A DNA stretch of 13,500 bases from O2-02-FULL-42-9 sp038043025 (GCA_038043025.1 JBBTCW010000002.1:1-13500); one strand, 5' to 3'; counted from the first letter of the stretch, positions 1 through 7,326 are shown. The notes: generated by a model from the letters alone, not told the origin. Translations and numbers: made by a program.

Positions 1-71
1 GCCAATTGACCACAAGCTCATGGCGATATGCGCGCGAACGTTAAAGGGGGAGAAGAAAAAGTAATGTTTTT

Positions 72-97
72 GTCCCGCGACTTGACTGCGGGGTTAT
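72..97 (+). terminator. Weak GC-rich hairpin, possible terminator of an upstream gene
   Basis: A 5-bp stem CCCGC (74-78) pairs with GCGGG (88-92) around a 9-nt loop, followed by GTTATTT. It could end a transcript entering from the left edge, but the T-tract is poor and no gene end is visible in the window. The rest of 1-105 holds nothing I recognise. Confidence 0.25.
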
Positions 98-105
98 TTC
101 GCCGT

Positions 106-222
106 TGTCATTTCGACGACTCCGCGCAAGCGGAGGAGGAGAAATCTCGTGAATTACGCTTTGATACCAAAAGATTTCTCACACTCGTTCCGCTTTCAGC
201 GGAACGAGTGTGAGAAATGACA
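106..222. repeat. 117-bp inverted-repeat element (MITE-like, two hairpins)
   Basis: The element begins TGTCATTTC (106-114) and ends with its exact reverse complement GAAATGACA (214-222). Its left part folds into an imperfect hairpin around CTCCGC-GCAA-GCGGAG (121-136). Its right part is a perfect 21-bp stem (174-194 with 198-218) around a 3-nt loop. GAGAAATCT near 140 and AGATTTCTC at 172-180 form a further inverted pair, so the whole unit can also fold end to end. It has no transposase and no convincing ORF. Short elements with TCATTTCG-type ends and internal AGAAATCTC are dispersed in many bacterial genomes; membership of such a family is an inference. An 11-bp match to its left end (TCATTTCGACG) recurs at 5966-5976. 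Confidence 0.7.
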
Positions 223-249
223 GGATTATATTCAATTTATTTTGGGGTT

Positions 250-282
250 CTTAATATTTCCTTAAGATTTGTATGGTACCAT
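250..282 (+). promoter_or_regulatory. PmrA-box type promoter of the 173-aa protein gene
   Basis: The sequence reads CTTAAT (250-255), ATTTC, CTTAAG (261-266), then 10 nt to a -10-like TACCAT (277-282). Two CTTAAT/G hexamers separated by 5 bp are the known PmrA box of Salmonella and match the PmrA element of Legionella and Coxiella (cTTAATatT-N2-cTTAATatT). The second hexamer sits where a -35 would be, as in activator-dependent promoters. Transcription would begin near 289, leaving a leader of about 28 nt. The same geometry occurs at 7294-7326 and 12943-12975. The match is read from sequence; that a PmrA protein binds here is inferred. Confidence 0.72.
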
Positions 283-306
283 ATTCCCTTGAATAATAAT
301 TATGTG

Positions 307-319
307 AAGTGGATGTATG
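307..319 (+). promoter_or_regulatory. Ribosome binding site overlapping a CsrA-type GGATGT motif
   Basis: AAGTGGATGT runs directly into the ATG at 317. The GGATGT core (311-316) equals the 3' half of the CsrA consensus (RUACARGGAUGU) and covers the only Shine-Dalgarno-like bases, so CsrA binding would block initiation. No hairpin presenting the GGA in a loop was found, which weakens the case. The window also encodes CsrA. Confidence 0.4.
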
Positions 320-838
320 CGTCGATCTTTTTGGTGTTGTTGTTACGTCGAATGCGATGACGAAGAGTCGGTATCTATTAATACCTCCGGCGCTTCTCAG
401 TCGGTATATGCTTCTATGGATTCGTTACCAGAGCCGATGGCAACAGATGCGCAACAAAAGGGGGAGATGGAGGCATTTGACCAATATATTCATCAAGAGT
501 TGATTAATTTTTTAGAATCGGATGACCCCCGAGTGAGTTGTATACTTTCATATTTTACAGCGGGGGAATATGCGCCTCAAATGCAATTGAATAAACAGGG
601 TACACATTATGATTTGCCGTTGAAATACCAGGGTTTTTTTATCGACTCGTTTAATCAATATATGGGGCAGTTTGCGGAAAGCTTAGAGGGTATATTGCAC
701 AGCACCCCCCACAAGTTCGATCAAGGGGTCAAGTATTCCTGCAATGTATTGAGCGTTGGCAAGCAAGCAGCGTCTGCATTATTGGAGATGAATCGAGAGC
801 AGCAAATGCCACAATTCAGGGTGTTTAGCGCTATATGA
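317..838 (+). CDS. Hypothetical 173-aa Cys-rich N-terminus protein, candidate secreted effector
   Basis: I do not recognise the family. The protein starts MRRSFWCCCYVEC, with Cys at 7-9 and 13 beside basic and aromatic residues, followed by an acidic Ser-rich stretch and a mainly helical body. There is no signal peptide and no clear membrane segment. The Cys cluster resembles sites that eukaryotic hosts palmitoylate, which is speculation. The tail NREQQMPQFRVFSAI has Glu followed by a hydrophobic end, loosely like Icm/Dot signals. The start at 317 is chosen because GTGGAT lies just upstream; a GTG at 309 opens another, shorter frame. Its promoter is a PmrA-type box about 50 bp upstream, the main argument for an effector-like role. 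The stop overlaps ATG at 835 (ATGA), and the exported-protein gene begins 65 nt further on, so the two may be co-transcribed. Confidence 0.62.
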   Translation: MRRSFWCCCYVECDDEESVSINTSGASQSVYASMDSLPEPMATDAQQKGEMEAFDQYIHQELINFLESDDPRVSCILSYFTAGEYAPQMQLNKQGTHYDLPLKYQGFFIDSFNQYMGQFAESLEGILHSTPHKFDQGVKYSCNVLSVGKQAASALLEMNREQQMPQFRVFSAI

Positions 839-903
839 AATGGACAGATTGTTTTAGATCATTATTTCGTTGTTGTGTAACAGTAATATCGGAGATAGCT
901 ATC

Positions 904-2715
904 ATGAATTACAGAACGCCGCTTTTAGGCTCAGCCCTCTTCTTGCTTTCGTTAAATGTTGCTGTTGCCGCGCCAGATGTGCAGGTCAATGATCTTCAAG
1001 CGAGTTATAACTTTTTAGTGAACCTGAACAGCACGGGTGGAGCGCTCTATGAGGCGACTGCAGATAAGCTACAGAGCCATTCGTTGCCGCTCAGTTACTA
1101 TGACTCTGCCGATTATTGGGGACAGTATGTCTGTCAGATTGCTGCCAATGACTGTACGGTGACCGATCAATACAATTCGGGTGATTATACGTTAACGCCT
1201 ACAAAAAGTGCTGCGGGTGATCTGCAGATTGAGCGCGTCAACGTTCATAATGGCACGGACATTTACGATGCGGCAACCTGGCAGATCGCAGTTGAATTGG
1301 GCGCTGTCATGAATAAATTTTCAAACCCAACGCGTCAGAACGCTTATGATTTAGTTTCTAATGAAAACATGATGCTTCAGGAGGGTTATGATGGCAACGC
1401 AACACTGCCAAGACCCGATCAAAATCGTGCCGTGACCAAGGACGATATATTCCAATACAATGGCAAGAGCGTGGTAGAGCCTCAGGCCGCTTACTTCTTC
1501 AGAATGGTGACGCGCAACTGGCTCTCAACAGATCCCTTTATGAATAGTGTCTATGCTAGCTATGTCACAGCAACAAATCTGCCAAAAGATAATCCAGATT
1601 ACCAAACGGGCAAAGTGACCTGGACTGATTGGAAGCCAATCACTGGTGAGAATGGCTGGGCGTTTCTCATCGGGCCGCTGCAGGCTGCATATATTAATTA
1701 TATTTCAGACAAGAAGCAAAGCTATGTGCCTTTTAGTGATCAAGCCATTCTAAATGCAATCAACGTTCTCCCAACGTTTGCGGCAATGCAGTCACCGATT
1801 GGCGGCGTCTATTACGTTCCTTCCGGCACGCTAGGAAATCAAGGCGATCAGCCAGTCAATCCGCATATGGTGTCGCTAGAAAATAATTTTTCGCTCTATG
1901 CAGGCCTCAACATTTTAAAAGAGATGCTGCAGAGTGAGTTAAAGAATGAGAATGATTTAACGGCAGAAAATAAAAAGCAAATTACAACATCTCTCGCCAT
2001 TATCAACGTCATGATCAACGGCAATGGTAAAGATCAAAAGGGGATGCTTTCTTTCTTTAAAAACCAAGGATGGCGAAATGGCGAATTTATTCAGGGCGGA
2101 TTAGCGAATGATCCAATCCAATCAAGTGATTGGGTAGCGACCATGGAACCAAAAGCGGTCGACGTCAATACCTGGGGTATTGCCGCATTAGGACCCAAGC
2201 AAGTTGACAGCTGGTTCGGTTTTGGCGCTTCTTATCAAGCGTGGCAGCAGGTTAAAAGCTGGGGCGCTTATGGCCAAGAGAAAACGCTTTGGGGTGTCGG
2301 CTATTCAGATAAGGATGGCGACGGCATCGATGCAAATGGTAATTACAAATCAGGAATCATTTCCGCAGAGTGGACTGCGGGCGCGATCAACATGGTGCGC
2401 AGCATGATCAGCTATTACAGCACTATTCCAGCGGCACAGAAGTATGTTACCACATTAAAAATTGAAGAGAGCTCAATGTTAACAGAGGTTCAACTGCTTC
2501 GTTTCAACAGTTACCAGACCACGCCATTCCCTGGCAAACCGGATAATTACTCTTCACTGATGAGTGCGGAAAGATATCAACCCTATCTCTACTCCTCAAA
2601 ACGCTACATGATACCATTTGGCTGGTATGCAAACCCAATCCCGAGTGTCTGCTCAACCTCCTGGATGATAATGCTTGCGGATAATTTTAATCCGTTTGGT
2701 TATGGTGGGAAATAA
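904..2715 (+). CDS. Exported 603-aa protein of unrecognised family, possibly glycosidase-like
   Basis: The frame is open from ATG 835, but I place the start at 904: GGAG (891-894) is correctly spaced, and the protein then opens with a typical signal peptide (MNYRTPLLGSALFLLSLNVAVA, cleavage near Ala22/Ala23). Starting at 835 would bury the signal behind 23 extra residues. The mature protein is rich in Trp, Tyr and Asn, with repeated helix-plus-aromatic blocks such as NGWAFLIGP, WRNGEFIQGG (from Trp390) and DVNTWGIAALGP. Such blocks recall (alpha/alpha)6-barrel carbohydrate enzymes; this is an impression, not an identification. DKDGDGIDANGN (469-480) looks like an EF-hand or dockerin-type calcium loop. 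There are three Cys (77, 84, 583). It probably acts in the periplasm or outside the cell, perhaps exported by type II secretion. The gene may share the PmrA-type promoter at 250-282, since no clear promoter lies in 839-903. Confidence 0.85.
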   Translation: MNYRTPLLGSALFLLSLNVAVAAPDVQVNDLQASYNFLVNLNSTGGALYEATADKLQSHSLPLSYYDSADYWGQYVCQIAANDCTVTDQYNSGDYTLTPTKSAAGDLQIERVNVHNGTDIYDAATWQIAVELGAVMNKFSNPTRQNAYDLVSNENMMLQEGYDGNATLPRPDQNRAVTKDDIFQYNGKSVVEPQAAYFFRMVTRNWLSTDPFMNSVYASYVTATNLPKDNPDYQTGKVTWTDWKPITGENGWAFLIGPLQAAYINYISDKKQSYVPFSDQAILNAINVLPTFAAMQSPIGGVYYVPSGTLGNQGDQPVNPHMVSLENNFSLYAGLNILKEMLQSELKNENDLTAENKKQITTSLAIINVMINGNGKDQKGMLSFFKNQGWRNGEFIQGGLANDPIQSSDWVATMEPKAVDVNTWGIAALGPKQVDSWFGFGASYQAWQQVKSWGAYGQEKTLWGVGYSDKDGDGIDANGNYKSGIISAEWTAGAINMVRSMISYYSTIPAAQKYVTTLKIEESSMLTEVQLLRFNSYQTTPFPGKPDNYSSLMSAERYQPYLYSSKRYMIPFGWYANPIPSVCSTSWMIMLADNFNPFGYGGK

Positions 2716-2765
2716 AATGACATACGCTCATAGCGTGTAATTATTCACCGCAAAACAAGAACACG

Positions 2766-2803
2766 GGTAACGTTCAGATTTTGGATTGTGCTGAATAGTT
2801 ACC
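2766..2803. terminator. Hairpin between converging genes, candidate two-way terminator
   Basis: GGTAAC (2766-2771) pairs with GTTACC (2798-2803), and inside it TTCAG (2773-2777) pairs with CTGAA (2791-2795) around a 13-nt loop. It lies in the 94-bp gap where the 603-aa gene and mutS converge. On the plus strand a T-run follows only after about 10 nt, over the mutS stop; on the minus strand the following sequence is T-rich but broken. A shorter hairpin, ACGCT-CAT-AGCGT (2724-2736), lies nearer the plus-strand stop. Confidence 0.4.
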
Positions 2804-2809
2804 ATAGCG

Positions 2810-5371
2810 TTATATTTTTTCTTTCAATTGATATAGCAATGCCAGTGCATCTTTGGGCGCGAGTTCATCGGGCTTGATGTTATTTAATAAATCAATTAAT
2901 TCATGATGTTCATTCACGACAAACAAATCATTTTGTTGTGGCTGTTTTTTTTGATTTACGACACAGGTGTTTTCGAGTTGCAATAATTTTTGTTTGGCTT
3001 GCGCGATCACATCATGCGGAATGCCGGCTAATTTAGCGACTTGTAATCCATAACTTTGATTTGCCGATCCTTCTTGTACCGCATGTAAAAACACAATGCT
3101 GTCGTTATGTTCGACGGCATCTAAATGAATGTTCACAATGTTTGAAAAGGTATCGGGTAAAACCGTCAGTTCAAAATAGTGTGTCGCAAACAATGTAAAT
3201 GCTTTAATTTTGTCTGACAGATAGGCGGCCACTGCCCAGGCGAGCGATAAACCATCAAAAGTGCTCGTGCCGCGGCCGATTTCATCTAACAACACTAAAC
3301 TATTTTCAGTGGCATTATGCAAAATATTAGCGGTTTCTGTCATTTCCACCATAAATGTTGATCGTCCGCTGGCTAAATCATCGCTCGCACCAATGCGCGT
3401 AAAAATGCGATCGATGGGACCGATCGTGGCACTTTCTGCGGGGACAAAACTGCCGGTATAGGCAAGTAAAACAATTAAGGCGGTTTGTCGCATGTAAGTA
3501 GATTTGCCGCCCATGTTGGGGCCGGTGATCATTAAAATGCGGCGTGTATCATTGCAAATGGTATCGTTGGATACGAATGGATTTTCTAACGCCTGTTCAA
3601 TCACTAAATGTCTGCCGCCCATAATTTTAATGCCGGGTTTGTCAGTTAATGTTGGCATGCTCAAATTTAATGTTTGCGCACGCTCGGCAAAATTGTTAAT
3701 GACGTCGAGTTCTGCAATAGCTTGTGCGCAGATTTGTAAGGGATTCAAATGGTCGAGTAATTTATCTAACAGTTCGTCGTATAAGGCTTTTTCGCGCGCG
3801 AGTGCGCGTGCGCTGCTGCTTAAGACCTGATCTTCAAATTCTTTTAATTCGGGCGTGATAAAACGCTCGGCGTTTTTTAATGTCTGACGTCGAATGTAAT
3901 CGGTTGGCGCGAGTTTGGATTGAACGCGTGAGATTTCAATGTAATAACCATGAATGCGATTATAGCCAACTTTTAACGTGGGAATGTTTGTGCGTTTCTT
4001 TTCGCGTTCTTCAAGTTGGACCAAAAAATCACCGGCGTTTTTACTCAAATTGCGTAATGCATCAAGCGTTTCGTCATAACCTTCTGCAATGACACCGCCG
4101 TCGCGCAATACAACGGGCGGTGCGTCAATGACTGCGCGCACGAGTAAATCAAAAACATCTGGAAATTCAGAAATATCTTCTGATAAGGTTTTAAGAAGCG
4201 GCGTATCCCGTGGTAATAATTTTTGTAAAGTCGGTAATACCCCGAGCGAATCGCGCAATTGTGCGACATCACGCGGACGTGCAGATTTGAGTGCAACGCG
4301 TGCCAAAATGCGTTCGATGTCGCCGATGTGATGTAACGTGTTATAAAGTTCTGTGTGTTTATGCGTTTCTAAAATTTTTATGACGGCTTGTTGTCGGTCG
4401 GTTAATGTATTTCGGTCGCGCAGTGGTTGTTTGATCCAACGTTTTAGTAAACGACTACCCATTGTGGTGGCGGTGTTGTCTAATATGCTGGTTAACGTGT
4501 GTTCTGTGCCGCCTTGTAAATTATTGATGAGTTCTAGGTTGCGTTGCGTCATGCCATCGAGCAGTATAAAATCTTCGTGACGATTAGCGCGGAGGGCTTG
4601 AATGTGGGGTAATGCGGTGCGTTGCGTTTCTTTGACATAATGTAATAAACAGCCTGCGGCGGATAAGGCAAGGGTCAAATCATCGCAACCAAAACCCGAG
4701 AGGTCTTTTGTTTTAAATTGTTGCGTGAGTAATCGCGAGGCCGTTTCAAATTCGAAATCCCAAATCGGTCGATGTTTGATGGAGGTAACGGATTGCAATA
4801 AGTTTTGTTTTTCAAAGGTTTCACTGATGAGTAATTCGGCAGGGTGGATGCGTTCGATTTCACTTAATAGCGCGTTATCGCCGATGACTTGTGATACGCG
4901 AAATTGACCGCTGCTGATATCGAGTGTCGCAATTCCAAATGTTTGTCCATTCGAAAATAATGCAGCGAGTAAGTTATCTTGCTTGTCATCAAGCAATGCG
5001 TCGTCGCTGACAGTGCCGGGGGTGATGATGCGTGCGACCTTGCGCTCCATCGGACCTTTGGATTCGTTAGGATCGCCGATTTGTTCACAGATGACGATAG
5101 ATTCGCCCATTTTAACGAGTTTTGCTAAATACGATTCGACGGCATGATAGGGTACGCCGGCCATCGGAATCGGATTTCCGTTGGATTGACCGCGATGCGT
5201 TAACGTGATGTTGATCAATTTCGCCGCTTTTTTGGCGTCATCAAAAAATAATTCATAAAAATCGCCCATGCGATAAAATACCAGCATGTCTTTATGTTGC
5301 GCCTTAATACGTAAATATTGCTGCATCATTGGGGTGTGTTGTGTAAGATCCGTTGTGACTGTCATGTTCAT
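2810..5371 (-). CDS. mutS: DNA mismatch repair ATPase MutS
   Basis: MutS recognises mismatches and small loops in newly replicated DNA and recruits MutL. The protein is 853 aa, the same length as E. coli MutS. The mismatch-reading Phe-x-Glu is present as F38-Y-E40 in GDFYELF. The connector, lever and clamp regions follow without gaps. The ATPase has Walker A GPNMGGKST from Gly617, Walker B LLDEIGRGTSTFDG with D696/E697, and the downstream ATHY and NQSYGLQVAKLAG motifs. The C-terminal helix region for tetramer formation is retained. The start at 5371 gives MNMTVTT; Met3 is an equally possible start, and no good Shine-Dalgarno is visible. TATAAT lies only 5 nt upstream of the ATG on this strand, so the mRNA may be leaderless or nearly so. 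The gene diverges from pncC across 25 bp. Confidence 0.98.
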   Translation of the reverse strand: MNMTVTTDLTQHTPMMQQYLRIKAQHKDMLVFYRMGDFYELFFDDAKKAAKLINITLTHRGQSNGNPIPMAGVPYHAVESYLAKLVKMGESIVICEQIGDPNESKGPMERKVARIITPGTVSDDALLDDKQDNLLAALFSNGQTFGIATLDISSGQFRVSQVIGDNALLSEIERIHPAELLISETFEKQNLLQSVTSIKHRPIWDFEFETASRLLTQQFKTKDLSGFGCDDLTLALSAAGCLLHYVKETQRTALPHIQALRANRHEDFILLDGMTQRNLELINNLQGGTEHTLTSILDNTATTMGSRLLKRWIKQPLRDRNTLTDRQQAVIKILETHKHTELYNTLHHIGDIERILARVALKSARPRDVAQLRDSLGVLPTLQKLLPRDTPLLKTLSEDISEFPDVFDLLVRAVIDAPPVVLRDGGVIAEGYDETLDALRNLSKNAGDFLVQLEEREKKRTNIPTLKVGYNRIHGYYIEISRVQSKLAPTDYIRRQTLKNAERFITPELKEFEDQVLSSSARALAREKALYDELLDKLLDHLNPLQICAQAIAELDVINNFAERAQTLNLSMPTLTDKPGIKIMGGRHLVIEQALENPFVSNDTICNDTRRILMITGPNMGGKSTYMRQTALIVLLAYTGSFVPAESATIGPIDRIFTRIGASDDLASGRSTFMVEMTETANILHNATENSLVLLDEIGRGTSTFDGLSLAWAVAAYLSDKIKAFTLFATHYFELTVLPDTFSNIVNIHLDAVEHNDSIVFLHAVQEGSANQSYGLQVAKLAGIPHDVIAQAKQKLLQLENTCVVNQKKQPQQNDLFVVNEHHELIDLLNNIKPDELAPKDALALLYQLKEKI

Positions 5372-5376
5372 CGCTT

Positions 5377-5406
5377 ATTATAAGGAGAGCAATCCTATGT
5401 TATCAG
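5377..5406 (-). promoter_or_regulatory. Possible mutS promoter inside the 25-bp divergent gap
   Basis: On the minus strand a perfect TATAAT (5382 to 5377) is preceded at 18 bp by CTGATA (5406 to 5401), a 4/6 match to TTGACA lying within the first codons of pncC. Transcription would start at or next to the mutS ATG. The -10 overlaps the pncC Shine-Dalgarno region on the opposite strand. Confidence 0.3.
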
Positions 5407-5879
5407 ATTTTGAAAAGCTTGCATCCACAGCAGGTGAATTATTGCGAGCAAAGTCCTACAAATTGGTCACTGCCGAATCATGTACTGGTGGATTATTGTC
5501 CGCCGCGATCACGTCGGTGGCAGGCAGCTCCAAGTGGTTTGAACGTGGGTTTGTGACGTACAGTAACGAATCAAAACAAGAAGTGTTGGGTGTGCAAACC
5601 GTTGAAGAATTTGGTGCGGTCAGCGAACAAACCGCATGTGCAATGGCACGAGGCGCATTAAAAAATAGTCATGCGGAGGTGAGTTTAGCGATTACCGGCG
5701 TTGCCGGACCTGATGGTGGCACAAAAGAGAAACCAATTGGTACGGTTTGGATTGCATGCGTGGTGAAAGGTGAAAGTGCGCACGCAACACTAAATCATTT
5801 TGCAGGTAATCGGCAATCGGTGCGTGAGCAGGCGGTGAGTGCGGCGTTGAACTTATTGTTTGATGCGTTGCAGCTCTGA
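5397..5879 (+). CDS. pncC: Nicotinamide-nucleotide amidohydrolase PncC (CinA C-terminal domain family)
   Basis: PncC deamidates nicotinamide mononucleotide to nicotinate mononucleotide, recycling the pyridine product released by NAD-dependent DNA ligase. The 160-aa protein is the stand-alone CinA C-terminal domain. TAESCTGG carries the family's nucleophile Ser (S28), and the glycine-rich GVAGPDGG (101-108) with PIGTVWIA completes the active-site region. The start at 5397 is fixed by AAGGAG (5382-5387) nine nt upstream; the open frame extends back to 5286, but that would overlap mutS and is not conserved sequence. The last two codons (Gln-Leu) and the stop lie inside the 54-bp palindromic repeat, so the native C-terminus may have been replaced when that element arrived. 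The gene lies just before recA, as in many proteobacteria, but here a coiled-coil gene on the other strand separates them. Confidence 0.95.
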   Translation: MLSDFEKLASTAGELLRAKSYKLVTAESCTGGLLSAAITSVAGSSKWFERGFVTYSNESKQEVLGVQTVEEFGAVSEQTACAMARGALKNSHAEVSLAITGVAGPDGGTKEKPIGTVWIACVVKGESAHATLNHFAGNRQSVREQAVSAALNLLFDALQL

Positions 5880-5924
5880 GCTGCTATAAGCCAGTCACCG
5901 CCTGCATTGCAGCAGCTCAGAGCT
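5871..5924. repeat. 54-bp palindromic repeat, copy 1 (overlaps the pncC stop)
   Basis: This 54-bp sequence is identical, base for base and in the same orientation, to 7348-7401. It has perfect 14-bp arms (5872-5885 and 5911-5924) around a 25-nt loop. Each arm is itself near-palindromic: CAGCTC-T-GAGCTG on the left and CAGCTC-A-GAGCTG on the right. It provides the last two codons and the stop of pncC and could act as a 3' stem-loop for that mRNA, though no T-tract follows. Together with copy 2 it brackets the coiled-coil gene. Confidence 0.9.
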
Positions 5925-5945
5925 TATTCTGTAACAGACCCTTAG

Positions 5946-5981
5946 CCCGGCGGCCGGTCAGAAAATCATTTCGACGCCGGG
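5946..5981 (-). terminator. GC hairpin downstream of the coiled-coil gene
   Basis: CCCGGCG (5946-5952) pairs with CGCCGGG (5975-5981) over a 22-nt loop, 11 bp beyond the stop of the minus-strand gene. It lacks a U-tract on the minus strand, so termination is uncertain. TCATTTCGACG (5966-5976) inside it repeats the left end of the element at 106-222, so it may instead be a remnant of that repeat family. Confidence 0.3.
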
Positions 5982-5992
5982 ACGGGCAAAGT

Positions 5993-7255
5993 TCACAGAG
6001 AGTGACGAGGGGAATTTGATGAGTGAGCAATACTCGAGTCATCGCTTGGCGTAGTTGTGCGTTTTATTTGAGCGGCATAACTTGTTGCTTTTTTGGGATT
6101 GTGAGGAATGGGTTCTTTTACTGTTATCTCTCTGAACTTATCGAGTAATGCTTGAAATTCCTCTTGTAATGTTTGTAAGACGCGAGTGTCTGCGAGTCTT
6201 GATGATGTGTGGCATCGTATTCTATCGGTTAAGTTATCCAAGGCTGTGAAAATATCTTCTATTTTAAAATCGCTTTTAGGGTTAATGAATGCCTCTAGTA
6301 GTGGGTTGAGCTCGAGTTTTAATTCTCGATGTTTTTCTAGTAAGCTTATGTTATGAGATAAAAGGGATAATAACTCTTGTATTCTAGTGTCTTGCTCTTT
6401 TGATATTGTGTTTGCATTGAAAATATTTAACGCATACAAGCGCAATCTTAAAATATCATAATGCCCATCTCTTAATAGTCGAAGTGTGCTGTATTTGTCG
6501 AGTGAAAGCAATTCTAACCAAGCCCGATAATAACGACTATTTGATTTTAATTGTTTTTTAAGCGCTTGATCTTTCGGTTGTATCGGAAGGGTTTCTCGAT
6601 GGCAGGGTGGTTTTCTCATGGATTGCTCATGTGAGCTTGCGATGAGCGTTTGTAATTGCTCATGCATGGATATTTTACGAGCCATTAGGTCCACTACTAT
6701 CCTTAATACGATGTCGTTGAGTTGTATGTCTGTAATAGCCCCCGATAATTTACTCAAGAAGCAGAATATTAGATTGGGCTCGGGTTCACCCAAGTCGTTC
6801 TTGATAAGAGATAATTCTATCGAGTATTTGTGAAACAAAACGAGGATTTTTTTTAATAATTCCTCGGGAGTGCCAATTGTGATGTATTGGTTTCTGCGGA
6901 GATATTGAAACGCGGTGTCGGGCAAGTTTTCTAGGATTTTTTCTTTTTCTATAATATAGGCATCTATTTCCTTTAGTGATTTAATTAATAGAAATATGCG
7001 CGCTTCATTCTCTTGAGGTTTTTGTTGAAGTTTTGTTAGTTCCTCGTTTCTTGTGCGACGCACTTCTTCTAGTTTATTGCATTCAGCAATCAGTTGATGC
7101 ATCGTTGCCAGGTTATTTTGTAGGAACTGTTCCCAGGAGATGATTGCACCAGGGGCAGCAGATCCGGCGCCGGCTGATATGGCTCTGGCAAGCGCACTTG
7201 TTGTTTCGGGCGCTTGTGGCCGGGCTCGGGCTGTGTTTTTAAATTTTGGTGGCAT
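5993..7255 (-). CDS. Hypothetical 420-aa coiled-coil protein, candidate Icm/Dot effector
   Basis: No enzymatic domain is recognisable. After a basic, Ala/Pro-rich N-terminus (about 1-40), residues 42-112 form a charged amphipathic helix likely to be a coiled coil (KLEEVRRTRNEELTKLQQ). The middle is helical and leucine-rich, with further amphipathic helices around 290-330 and 360-385. The last 40 residues are basic, then Ser/Thr-rich, ending SDDSSIAHSSNSPRHSL; a hydrophilic disordered tail fits a type IV secretion signal but does not prove one. There is no signal peptide or membrane segment. GGAG lies 7 nt before the ATG. A PmrA-type promoter precedes the gene. It runs against the surrounding genes, splits the usual pncC-recA pair, and gene plus promoter sit between two identical 54-bp palindromes, all of which suggests a recent insertion. 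The effector role is inferred from regulation and context. Confidence 0.75.
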   Translation of the reverse strand: MPPKFKNTARARPQAPETTSALARAISAGAGSAAPGAIISWEQFLQNNLATMHQLIAECNKLEEVRRTRNEELTKLQQKPQENEARIFLLIKSLKEIDAYIIEKEKILENLPDTAFQYLRRNQYITIGTPEELLKKILVLFHKYSIELSLIKNDLGEPEPNLIFCFLSKLSGAITDIQLNDIVLRIVVDLMARKISMHEQLQTLIASSHEQSMRKPPCHRETLPIQPKDQALKKQLKSNSRYYRAWLELLSLDKYSTLRLLRDGHYDILRLRLYALNIFNANTISKEQDTRIQELLSLLSHNISLLEKHRELKLELNPLLEAFINPKSDFKIEDIFTALDNLTDRIRCHTSSRLADTRVLQTLQEEFQALLDKFREITVKEPIPHNPKKATSYAAQIKRTTTPSDDSSIAHSSNSPRHSL

Positions 7256-7293
7256 GTGTTATCTCCAATAATATTTTGTTCTTTTTATGACTA

Positions 7294-7326
7294 AATATAG
7301 CTGCTCAATCTTAAGAAACCCTTAAG
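7294..7326 (-). promoter_or_regulatory. PmrA-box type promoter of the coiled-coil gene
   Basis: Read on the minus strand: CTTAAG (7326-7321), GGTTT, CTTAAG (7315-7310), then 10 nt to TATATT (7299-7294). Both hexamers are perfect and the -10 is the best of the three related promoters here. Transcription would start near 7287, giving a leader of about 30 nt before the ATG at 7255. The CTTAAG repeat is itself symmetric, so the box could in principle be read both ways, but a suitably spaced -10 is evident only toward the coiled-coil gene. Confidence 0.75.

Noticed and set aside
28..213. 61-codon ORF at the left edge
   Set aside because: It runs through the inverted-repeat element, has no good ribosome site and encodes no recognisable sequence.
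835..903. Upstream start for the 603-aa exported protein
   Set aside because: It would place 23 residues before a complete signal peptide; ATG 904 has a proper GGAG. Translational coupling through ATGA at 835 stays possible but is not preferred.
3818..3823. Additional CTTAAG inside mutS
   Set aside because: A single hexamer in coding sequence without a second copy 5 bp away and without a -10; not a PmrA box.
5286..5396. N-terminal extension of PncC
   Set aside because: The extension overlaps the mutS start on the other strand and is not PncC-like; ATG 5397 has a strong AAGGAG.
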